NCBI GenBank assembly: GCA_031772625.1
Contig: CM062813.1
Location: 762,228,720 to 762,292,719, forward strand
Direction: 5' to 3'
DNA: 64,000 nucleotides
Source of the DNA: Pinus tabuliformis
Lineage: Eukaryota > Streptophyta > Pinopsida > Pinales > Pinaceae
The position numbers and the translations under genes are program-made. Shown here one piece after another: positions 9,640 to 19,223 of this stretch; the first letter of the stretch is position 1, and every line of letters starts with the position of its first letter. The notes under the pieces were generated by a model. That model was given only the letters and a program-made list of their open reading frames with translations, searched no databases and had not been told where the DNA came from.

Positions 9640-12300
9640 TGGAGGTCTAAGTGGAATAGGTGGGTGGCCACCAATATCCACATGGATCAACCTCCCCTTC
9701 TCTTTTGACTTCATCCCTATTGTCACCCCAAATCGCCACACCTAGTGTGTTATCGATCTGCTTGATGTACTCACTGTCATAATAGAAAGACTCATACGAT
9801 ATATACCACCCTTCTATAGACCCCTTGGTTTTTTCCCTTTGTTGAACAAAACCTTTCAATTTCTTAATATACCTCTCTAAGAAGAACATCAAATGACAAG
9901 AAACGACCCCAACTAATTCAACCTCATCTACTTGGTGAATTAGAAGATGAACCTATAAATCCATGAAATTCATCGGCAATTCCTTCTCAAACATACAAAA
10001 CAATTTCAACTATCTCTTGACGTCATTGTGGAATGCTAGCCATATGAATATCCTTTGATGTGATCCAATGTACAAATGTAGATAATTTATATATGGCATG
10101 TCATAGGTCTTGGGGGAAGTCATGGTTCACACGCCCACACAAAAGTAGAGGATAATGACACTACACAGTAAATAGTACATTATAAAAAAATTAATTATAA
10201 AATACTCCATTACATAACAGTAAAAATATAATATAATCATTTTTTTGACATACGTACTCGTAGAAGGTTCAAATACTCATGTGATTTCAACCCTGACAAA
10301 CGGTCATCCACAGTGAAGATGCACATAAAGAAGGCACCCTCACATTCATTATAAATTCCTCTTCCAAAGAGAGATCGTATTTCTTCCCATGGGACGTCAC
10401 CTTATTTGAAAGACCAAGAGGGACAAGCCTCTCCTCTAGTTTCTTGTCTTGCCCAATGTTTCTTTTTAGTTTTTGAAGAAATAATATCTCTCCTAATAGC
10501 CAATGTGTCACTTTCTTTCGATGATATGTGCCTCCATAAAGAAGATGAAACATTTTTAAATATATGCAGGGGATCTAGTAAGTGGGAAAACTTAATATGC
10601 TCCCAATATGGGAGCTCATAAAAGACATATTTCATTTTCATCCCCCTGGGAAATTTGTCAACATAGGTGTCAAAGAAATTTGGATTATCGAACATAGGCT
10701 CCCCATTTGAATCGGACATTTCATCAAACACCTCCTTCTCTACGTCATATTCTCTAAGCCATCCAGGTGGTGTCATTATTGCAAGCCTTTGGGTTCTCTT
10801 TGGTCTACCATTGAAAGCAGATGTTGCTCTTCTGTAAGGGTGTTCTTTTGGGATGAATACCCTAGAGAAATTAGACACTAGCTTTCATAGGTGGCCAGAC
10901 CACCTAGCCTTCAGAGAAGGTCCACAGAATTTACATCCATGATACCCTTTTGTTACAATACCTGTCAAATTATTGTATATAGGCTAACACATTAGTGACC
11001 ATGAAGATCTGAATAATTGCAACAAATTAAATTAATATGTGAAACAATATTGTTACTAAATAGATCAATAAGAATGCAATTTACCAGAGCCAACTCCTAA
11101 GCCTAGATAATCATGTCTGGTGTAAGCACATATGCCATACAATGTAAAACTCCTCTCTATTGTGATGGGCCCTTATACATCTTACACATGTATCTCTTCC
11201 CATAATTCCTTAAATTCATCTACCAATGGTTGTAAGTATACATCCATATTCTTCACTTGTCTTCTATGAGGGACCATTAGAGCCAACATAAGATGTTCAT
11301 TCTTCACAGACAACCATGGGGGGTATTATTATTGATCACTGCTATAGGCCAAACAGAATAGTTGGTGCTTTGGAGGGAATATGGGTTGATGCTATCCATG
11401 GATATGCTGAGTCATAGACTTCGTACTTCATCCTTGAATTTTCCAGGCCATGTATCCTCTATATCCTTCATGGCTATTGAATCTGTTGGAATTCACATAA
11501 CTCTTGAATCATGTTTATGTGAGGCATGCCATCCCTGCAACATAGTTAATTCTTTGCAACGAAAGAGTCTTTGAATCCTTGGGATTATAGGCATGTGCTT
11601 CAATATCTTTGAGGAGGACCATGTGATTTACCCTTTTTTTTAATTACAGTACCTTTCATGCCACATTTCAGACATATCTCTTTGTCTGCATATTCTTCTC
11701 TATATAGAATACAATCATTCAGACATGCATGATATAATATGTACTCAACACCCAACATTTTAAATAATGTCTTTGCCTCTTCACAACTGCTCGACAAGTC
11801 ATTATCACTCAGAAGAACCTTATGTTTGAATATATTGCAGTTGGTGGGGAATATGATTGTACAATGTCAATATTTAACATTCATAAAATCGACCATTTTT
11901 AAATTTGATTGTGTGACAAAATATAAGGAACTTTGTCGACCATGAAAGTCAATTAGCTCAATATTTCCAAGAAACATGCATTTGACATGCCAAACTTTTC
12001 TTTCACTTTATACAACAACATCGTTGTCTCCAACTGAGTAGACTTTGACTTTCTGCCAAGTCCAAAGAGATGGGTGGTGGAAGCATATTTCAGGCTTTTG
12101 AATAAGGTATTAGTGATATGAGCATCATACACTAGCTCATCATTCTGGAATGCATCTAACAACATTGTATCCATGGTAGTTGTATCTCGTAAGTAATCAT
12201 CCCTAACAACCTCCATTTGATTTCCTCCATTTCCAAATTGTGATGAAGAACTACTATTGATGTATTCATTCCTAATTAGCGAATATGGATGTAGTGGGAA
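9640..12300 (-). pseudogene. CACTA transposase (Tnp2/TNPD type), degenerate
   Basis: Minus-strand pieces appear in the usual Tnp2 order. N-terminal region 12300-11950 (TTMDTMLLDAFQNDELVYDA, then LYKVKEKFGMSNACFLEIL). HACLNDCILYREEYAD with C-x2-C at 11800-11600. Transposase_21 core 11430-11160 (INPYSLQSTNYSVWPI, TPPWLSVKNEHLMLALMVP, NMDVYLQPLVDEFKELWEE). A GCKFCGP zinc knuckle near 10930. HPYRRATSAFNG and ELPYWEHIKFSHLLDPLHIF within 10878-10402. VDDRLSGLKSHEY near 10275. A DUF4218-like end at 9990-9640 (FEKELPMNFMD, LERYIKKLKGFV, SIEGWYI). These proteins bind terminal repeats and cut the element out. Frames are broken by stops and shifts, so it is inactive, though probable introns explain some gaps. 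Length and order fit a nearly complete gene. Confidence 0.88.
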
Positions 12301-13139
12301 TTAAATAGGTGGTTGATTCAACCATTCTTGGTATGCTTCCTATCCAATTCTTGATCTTAATGCAACCTTCTATCGATTTGATGTTACAATCAAGTGCACC
12401 GGAAGATGGTAGGTGGGTCGCTCCTCATCACTAGAATAATAATTCCAAAAAATATTGAACGTCATTAGTACAATATAAATGATATTAGTAAGCATGACAA
12501 TGCAATTGGTTTGTTGAAATTTTGGCATACCAAACAATTATTACCATCTATGATCGAGCATTGCAGCTAGAAGATGCCTTGTTCCAATTGGGAGGGTGAA
12601 GAGGCTATCCATTTTCATCTACCAACTACTTGTGATATGTTGCTCTTGATAAGAGCCTCCGACATTTTTGAAAATAATATGGAGTAATATTTTCTGCATC
12701 TGGACTCGATTTCGATTATGGATCCTGCAAATAATTTTCATACAGTTTTATTCAAATTGACATTGATTAAAAAAAAAATCAATTATATAATCGAAATATA
12801 AATAAAATCTAAACTTACTTGAAATGGAAAGGGAGAACTATGCAAAGGACTTTGATTAGCAATATGGAATGAGCTGGAATTTGAAGAATTGTCCATTTTA
12901 TATTATTGATATTTTGTCGTTGTATTTGAGAAAAAAGAGAAATAAAATTTTGTGTGAATATCTAAAATTAATCTTGAGAACCATATAACCACAATCTGAA
13001 TTTCAATATAGTTTTGAAACCATTTTTCAAGAACAAGGCGACTTTATCCGTAAAATGTTTACTATGAACTATTGTAGTTTATGTGGATGCATCCTAAAGA
13101 ATGATTTGAGATTAATATGCCATTTTATGTGAAAATAAA
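12301..13139. other. Upstream region of the transposase relic, no gene resolved
   Basis: The minus frame upstream of 12300 still gives scattered fragments (PHPYSLIRNEY just before the ATG at 12216). Further up there is only AT-rich sequence with candidate splice sites. It may contain the transposase first exon and leader, but no exon could be fixed. Confidence 0.35.
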
Positions 13140-13818
13140 ATTTCAGATAGCTTCTGAACCCCACAAGTGCGCTAATCAAAATAAACCACACTGGTTCGTT
13201 TAAATAATAAGAGCATTGGGGCATTTAAATAATACTCGCACTGATTTTCGACATTTAAAAAATAATAAAAAATAAGTTATAATATGAGTGCTATTTCACA
13301 AAAAAATGCATCAGTATGTTTAAATTAAAAACAACACTGATAAACAATTGTTTCCCAAATTTAGAAAATAAAAAAAAAAATCAACTGTCTAGGTGCTCTT
13401 TTAAATATAGACCGCATTGTTGTGTTAAAAAAACTAATCGCACCGTTTCAGGATTGCAAAAATGAAAAAAAAAATGAATCATGTTGGTGTGTTGAAAAAA
13501 TATGGTGCCCTAGAAATGTTGATGTGCTTTTTATATAAATGCAACAGTGCACTTGACTATTGAACACACCGATGTGCAGAGAAATTGAATATAAAAAAAT
13601 GCATGATTTTTTTTCTTTTTCTTAAATTCAAAAATGAGCAGCAATTGACTTTTTGAAATCTAATTTCATAAATTCTTTTAAATAGTAAAAATTTATTCAC
13701 CATTTCATTATTTTACCCAAAATTTCAGGGACTAATTTGCAAGAAAGATATATCAGTTTCATTGTGGAGCAACAACAAAATACTTTGGAGCAACAGATTT
13801 ATTCACAAGATCAAAAGC

Positions 13819-14025
13819 TGAAAGGTATGGTGATTCACTCAAAAACCTGCATAGTAAGTTTTTTTTATCTTATTGTTTATTTTACTAATAAAAAAATTTG
13901 CAATCTATGTTAGCCTTTAATTAAAAGAGAGATCATTTGTAAGAGAAGATCATATTAGAGTTGCAAAATATTTTGGATCCACCGAAAAATCAAAAGTTGA
14001 AAGGTATGGTGATTCACTCAAAACC
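13819..14025 (+). repeat. 35-bp direct repeat
   Basis: ATCAAAAGCTGAAAGGTATG and the following GTGATTCACTCAAAA occur at 13819 and, with one change, at 13991. Each is preceded by a similar run with GGAGCAACA or GGATCCACC. Confidence 0.6.
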
Positions 14026-14095
14026 CTGGATACAAGAATCTTAAATTTTACTGTTAAAATATTTTAGAATTTTTGTTAGATTTATTCACAATTGA

Positions 14096-14118
14096 AAAAA
14101 AAAAAAAAAAAAAAAAAA
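14096..14118. repeat. Poly-A tract
   Basis: An uninterrupted run of A residues, about 23 bases. There is no adjacent SINE or LINE body. Confidence 0.8.
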
Positions 14119-14431
14119 TTTAAAACCCTATATAATAAAAAATTTACTTCAAATTTTACGATCTTTGTTCCTATTTAAATTTAATTAAAAATCAAGAAAA
14201 AAAAAGGCACACACACTCACAAAAAACAAAAAACAAAAAAGTTCAATACTTGCATTAAACCCATGCTTCTTCGTACAAAATTTCACATTATGTCTTAACT
14301 TTCTCTACCACTTCACAATTAGGGTTTTTCAATTTAGGCATTTTAGATTTAGTGGGTTTGTGTACTTACTAGATATAGAGTGTTTGACATATAAAGCAGG
14401 GGAATCACTTACTGAATTAGATCTAAACCTT

Positions 14432-14890
14432 GTCGTCCCTCTCCGCTTTTTTTAAATGACTATATGTTGTGTGGTGCGGCATCAGTAATATAATGTACCA
14501 GTGCTACCTGAGTAATATAACACACCGATAAATTATCACACTTTCAACTATGTCTATTCTATTCATCGTTGCTCCCAGTGTAATATAACGCATCAACATG
14601 CTTGCTCCTAATAGCACCGTTAAATCATTGTGGTGCATTGAGCCTTACAAATCACACCGTCGGCCCTCTTCGACTTTTAAGAAATGACTATATGTTTCAT
14701 AGTGTGCCCTATGTAACATAATGCACTGGGTCTACCTGTGTACTTTAATGCACCGGTATACTATAACACTTTTGATTATGTCCAATCTGTTCATCGTTGC
14801 TCTAGGTGTAATATAACGCACTTGCGCGCCTGTTCCTAATAGCACCATTAAATCAGTGTGGTGCGTTTAGTCTTACAAATCGTACCATCC
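14432..14890 (+). repeat. About 227-bp tandem duplication
   Basis: Two imperfect units start GTCGTCCCTCTCCGC (14432) and GTCGGCCCTCTTCGA (14659). Both contain AAATGACTATATGTT, TTCATCGTTGCTC.., GTGTAATATAACGCA and CCTAATAGCACC.TTAAATCA, and end in a CTTACAAATC.CACC-like string. They are rich in the CACYGGTGC motif family. The block lies in the divergent intergenic region of the transposon. Confidence 0.75.
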
Positions 14891-15104
14891 TAATTTAAAA
14901 TTATTTTTGAAAATTAATGTTCCATGATGGTGTTGAACAATTAAAAGTCCGGTGTATTTAATCTTATAAATGCACTGGTGCGTTTATTTAGATAAACACA
15001 CCAGTTACCAGAGTTTTTTTTTTTGCTGAAAACTATTTGATTTATTTGTAAAATATATCTAATCTCTTCTGTACTGAATGGTACAAGTTGTGTTTTGATA
15101 AAAA

Positions 15105-16824
15105 AATGTCTCTAAAGGTCTCAAGTATCAAAAATATTGATCGACACAATGACAACACATCAAAAAAATCAGACAAGGCAAGTTCTTTGTAAATTCTTTA
15201 CAAAATTAATATGTTTGAACTATGTGTAAGTTTAACTAATATGTACTAGTTGGTATGTGTCATGCAGAGCCACAAAATGAATAAGGTCGATAAGTTTATT
15301 TCTAATCTAAGTGCAGAAGAGCATAAAAGTCTACTAGAAAAATTGCATAATGATGAATCAGATGAATGAAAAAATACTATTCAATATGAGGTTTCGTTTT
15401 TTAATTTTCATTAATAATTATATACTTAAGAATATTAGATAACATGTTTCAAACAATCTATTAATTCATATGTGTTTACTTTTTACAGGGAGCAACAACG
15501 AAGAAAAATATCAATGTCGTTCTATGAAAAGAAAAATTATGGAACATGTAAATGATGATGAGTTGGTCCTTAGCTCATCTAGAGTGGTGTTGGAGGTTAA
15601 CGAAAGAGGGAATTTTTTTGCAAAACTATGAGGGATCTAGTGGAATGAACGTATAGACATAATTTCCACTTACAATACAAAAATCAATGCAGTGATTCTA
15701 AGAACGAAATTATATCTAAACTACAAGAAGCGTTTCCAGAGCAATGGTCAATGAGACATGTCAGAATTGCAATAGAAAAAACATACAAGAATAAAAAAAA
15801 ATCATTTAAAAGGTAATATTCCTAATTGTATAAAATGATTTTCTATAATTATATGTATATATTACTACAAACCATTAATTTATTAATATCGATTTTGTTA
15901 TATTTAGTTTTCATATATCATTATAAAAATAGTTTATTACATTTTTCATGAAGATTATGAAAATCTCAAATGATCAACATGTTGATATACGAAACATGCC
16001 AATAGGAATGTCCAAAAAAATGTATAAGGAGATGGTTAAAGAAATGGACATAATTGCATCACAGGAGGATCCATCTCAACAACAATGTGCTTCAAATGTA
16101 TGTAATCATGATTGACTTTGTACATATAAAAAAATAATTTAGCATTAAATATTAATTTTCAAGTATTTTCTTGCAGAAAAGAAAACAAGATGGAACTCAT
16201 TCAACACATAAAATAGGATGACAAGGAAGAAAAGGGTCGATTTCAAAGTTTGTGAGTAATTGTTGATATTTCCTTTTAACAACTCAAGGATTCATTTTTG
16301 TATGTTTTAAGTTGTTTTATTGAAACCATCCTTAAATTTCTTCAAATAGGTGTTAACAAATAAAGAATAGCCATTGAAAGAATTGATTGACATTGGGTTA
16401 AATAACAGTTGTGAGTATATGTTGACATATCAAAAATTAATTGTGGAATTTGTAAGTATCTAATTTGTTTTACTTCTCTGAGTTTATAATTAATAGAACA
16501 AAAAAAATCCTTTATATTATATATATGATTTATTATGGGGTATAAAACTTACAAGAAACAAAGTATGGAACTACACCAATAGAAGAGTTTTTGAAAGAAG
16601 GCACGAGATTTGGTATTGAAATAATGTGTATAGTTCATGAGTCACTTCTTTCTATGGTACATTATTTTTCGATTTAAATTGATGTATATTATTTATTTCA
16701 ATTTTCATTATTATCACCAATGTAGATACACTCAATACACTTTATTTTTATGTTTGCAGATGGAACAAGATCAAGAAGATGAAAACAATCAATGCAATCA
16801 AAAAACATTCCTTCGAGTAACCTA
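15105..16824 (+). pseudogene. Unrecognised multi-exon gene relic in the CACTA transposon (candidate second transposon protein)
   Basis: A series of plus-strand exons with plausible GT/AG borders: about 15105-15190 (MSLKVSSIKNIDRHND); 15268-15366 (SHKMNKVDKFISNLSAEEHK); 15490-15812 (ELVLSSSRVVLEVNERGNFF, then after a frame shift SKLQEAFPEQWSMRHVRIAI, ending KKSFKR/GTAATA); about 15954-16098 (NMPIGMSKKMYKEMVKEMD, ending CASN/GTATGT); 16177-16250 (KRKQDG, one stop); 16351-16430 (PLKELIDIGLNNSCEYMLTY, ending VEF/GTAAGT); about 16560-16657 (TTPIEEFLKEGTRFGIEI); 16760-16824 (MEQDQEDENNQ to a TAA). It is charged and helix-rich, with no recognised domain. It is divergent from the transposase and inside the same element, so a TNPA-like DNA-binding partner is a reasonable guess only. 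Stops and a frame shift make it inactive. Confidence 0.5.
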
Positions 16825-16975
16825 AGTCATGGAAGTAGCTCGAGAACTGACAACATTTCCAGTGAAGAATGGTGATCTATTTGGATATTAATGCAACCTG
16901 TTATATTTTTTTAAATAATTGTCTATGAAAATCAAACATTTTGTTTAGTGTAATCATGGAAATAGTGTCCCAATT

Positions 16976-18142
16976 GAAAGACAGGGGTTATCAATAACAA
17001 TCCCATTTTGTATGACAAAGAGCCTCTCATTGATATATAATAAAATACATTTTAATTTATTATATTATGTTATCCAATGTCGCTATGAAATATTACACTG
17101 CTAATTAAATATATCTATGATTAAATATTACAATGAAGAGATGTGAAATGTGATAATATAAAAAATTAATCAAAACATCATATACAAATGCACTAATCAA
17201 ATATAAGTTTATATGAATATTTTTATAAGATATATGTTGATTTCTCAATGAATAACAAATTTAAAAAATTACAATAATTGCACTGTCACAGGGTGATGTC
17301 TCCAAAAAAAAAAAAATTCTCATACAAAAAGATTGGTGCGTCCATACCATAACAATGCATCGATGCTTTAATTTAAATAAAAGCATTGTGACGTCATCTT
17401 TTATCATAACCAATGCCTTTTCAGAAGACGACAACATTGGGGCTTTCAGGTCTTCAAGCAACAATATTGTTTTTAATTAATTCCCAGTGCATTGTAACTC
17501 TTAACGTGTCACTGCTTTCATAGAACTAATACCCTCGATTCTACAAAATATTATTTACATTCTCAGTGCACTTTTAAAATTAACAGCACCAAGCCCTCTA
17601 TACAAAAAACGCACAGTTGTGTTTATGTAAACAAGATGTGTCAGTGTTGCTTATTTTAGAGAAAGCATCGGAATTGCAAATATTTTTTGCATGCCCTGGA
17701 GTCATTCCTTCATCAAAGAACAACCGGGGCTTTTTTATACAAGCATCAGTGTGGTATACGTTTCAAGGTCCGATGCTCTTTAAGTTCAATGCATTAAGGA
17801 TTTTTTTGTTGTAAGCATTGGGGTGGTATACATTTCAAGTTTCGGTGCTCTTTTAATTAAATGCCTCTATGCTTTTAATTATGCATGAAGCCCGATGTGT
17901 TTCTATAAGTAGCGCACCAGGGCTACTTGTTCCATAAAATGCACCAAAAAAAAAAACATCCACTAAAACCTTTGGCCGCCCATATTTTTTCAATTATGAT
18001 GAAGTTTTGTTATAAGATCCACTAAAACATCCATTCCCATGAACAAATGTTTTAGTGGATGTTTTTTTGAAATTTTTTGCCAATTTTATAACACTAAAAA
18101 CCTATGTTATAACCTCCACTAGAAGGTCTTTTCCTTGTAGTG
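16976..18142. mobile_element. CACTA transposon right end (copy A)
   Basis: All three copies keep this part. Its terminus on the minus strand reads CACTACAAGGAAAAGACC (outer base at 18142), the classic CACTA-type end. From 17330 to 17950 it is filled with subterminal motifs (GGTGCGTCC, GCATCGATGC, CCTCGGTGCACTT, GCATCAGTGTGG). A hairpin CCACTAGAAGG/CCTTGTAGTGG spans the very end (18116-18143). No left end with matching terminus was found. Confidence 0.8.
18017..18060. repeat. 14-bp perfect inverted repeat near the CACTA end
   Basis: ATCCACTAAAACAT (18017-18030) and ATGTTTTAGTGGAT (18047-18060), separated by 16 bases. B and C have one mismatch in the right arm (AGCGG). A further ACATCCACTAAAAC lies at about 17957. 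Confidence 0.85.
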
Positions 18143-18390
18143 GTAGGGTCCCCAATACTCCTGATATTCAACAACATTATAATCATGGTGAACCTTCATG
18201 AGAGCACATCGATGCTCTAAGGGCCCTTGAGGAGACAAGAATATTTGAAATCTCTTTGAAAAGATCTCCCTAGATGGCACAATCGCGAGCGAGATCTTTC
18301 TTATTAGGATTTTTCTTATGTACAGTGACATTAGTTGGGTCATCCAAATGAGTCACAGTGTCCCTCCTATTTATCCTCGCTTAATATTAC
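18143..18390. other. Unassigned segment between CACTA end and copia LTR
   Basis: About 250 bp present in all copies, which may include a diverged first 90 bp or so of the copia 5' LTR (the 3' LTR of copy B is 920 bp but only about 830 bp is recognisable on the 5' side). The minus frame at 18119-18343 gives no recognised protein. Confidence 0.4.
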
Positions 18391-19223
18391 CCAAATCCAC
18401 CCCTCCAAGGTCAAGTTAGCCTTCCCAAGTGACACGCCTTTTCACATTGATGAATCACTATATATTGAGCCTATTTTCTCTCCTCTAAGGCACGCTTTGA
18501 ATCAATCTTTTTCTTTGTGGAACCTTATGGATATGAGGATCATTAGCTCTGTGGAAACTCACATACCTATGGCACTAATATTCTATGGAACCTTGTGGAC
18601 CTATGGCACTAATCTTCTGTTGAACCTTGTGGACTTGTGGCACTAATCTTCTGTTGAACCTTGTGTACTTATTGCACTAATATTATATGGAACAATGGGA
18701 ACCTATGGCATCAAATTTTTGTAGAACCTTGCAGACCTATGGCAATAAACTTCTCTGGAACCTTGCAAGTCTAAGGCATTGGCTATTTTGTGACTCATGT
18801 GAGTTCTAATACTAAGGAAGAGGCTGAAATTCTTCCCCTCTATCGCAGACTTTGATTATGAACCAACGTTGATTATTTCTCTCTCCTTTGACTAGTTTTG
18901 ACTTGGAAAATATTGAGGTCAGAGATTGATGTTTTGATTGGAATATTCTAATGTACATTTTGGTGAATTGAACTCTCTCTCATAAGGTATGATTTTTTGG
19001 GTTTTCCCCTTGTGGGTTTTTCCCTGGCCGCTGGCCTAAATTTTGGTGTTTGTTGTCTAATTGTTTACTTTGATCTCTATTGTTTCTCTACTATTAATGG
19101 TTGAATTTTTTCATGTATAACTTCTTGATGATTGGAATGCTCTAAAGAAGTAAAATTGTATCATTGGAAGTAGTTATTAGTTTGAAAGTTTGTTCTAGTC
19201 TTGATGGCACTAGAAAATCAACA
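18391..19223 (+). repeat. Copia 5' LTR (copy A), left end not resolved
   Basis: Homology with the 3' LTR starts around 18391 and continues to the shared end AATCAACA. It includes the eight-unit 34-bp array and GGGTTTTCCCCTTGTGGG. The first 90 bases or so of the LTR are not recognisable here. Confidence 0.75.
18516..18787 (+). repeat. 34-bp minisatellite, eight units, in copia 5' LTR (copy A)
   Basis: Exactly eight units of 34 bp (272 bp) on the pattern TGTGGAACCTTGTGGAC, CTATGGCACTAAT, ATTC. Units differ by several substitutions but none has an indel. B (38048-38319) and C (55458-55729) have the same eight units. The 3' LTR array also has eight units, so the array was in the active parent element. 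Confidence 0.93.

Larger units (their letters stand above)
13140..15010. repeat. Dense array of CACTA subterminal-type motifs between two genes
   Basis: Many scattered, degenerate short motifs of the type GCACCGGTGCGTTTAAA occur in both orientations. Examples are CACACTGGTTCGTTTAAA (13187), CTCGCACTGATTTTCG (13235), TGCATCAGTATGTTTAAA (13308), CGCACCGTTTC (13439), TGCACCGGTATAC (14749) and TGCACTGGTGCGTTTATTTA (14975), followed by ACACACCAGTTACC. The same motif family fills the right end of the transposon (17330-17950). In CACTA elements such motifs bind the TNPA-type protein. Here they also fill the space between the two divergent genes, which is unusual. Confidence 0.65.
8327..16975. mobile_element. 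CACTA (En/Spm) transposon interior, kept in copy A only
   Basis: About 8.65 kb present in A and absent from B and C. It holds a Tnp2-type transposase on the minus strand, a second multi-exon relic on the plus strand, and many CACYGGTGC-like motifs. It is continuous with the CACTA right end (terminus at 18142) that all three copies have. In C the flanks are joined at a shared GAAA (A 8327-8330 and 16974-16977), as in the internal deletions that create defective elements. The left terminus (CACTACAAGG-type) could not be found, so the left limit is the deletion breakpoint, not a proven element end. Confidence 0.75.

Noticed and set aside
14096..14118. Poly-A tract as the tail of a SINE or LINE
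   Set aside because: No RNA polymerase III boxes, LINE frame or target-site duplication could be found next to it.
8327..16975. Reading the A-only 8.65 kb as a simple transposon insertion
   Set aside because: No target-site duplication or terminal repeats at its edges, and the transposon terminus lies 1.2 kb outside it at 18142 in all copies. Deletion in B/C explains the data better.
18335..18646. ORFs of about 100-119 codons (also 37819-38178, 55229-55588) with repeating LWNL/FYGTL peptides
   Set aside because: They are the translation of the 34-bp minisatellite in the copia LTR; the periodic peptide reflects DNA repeats, not a protein family.
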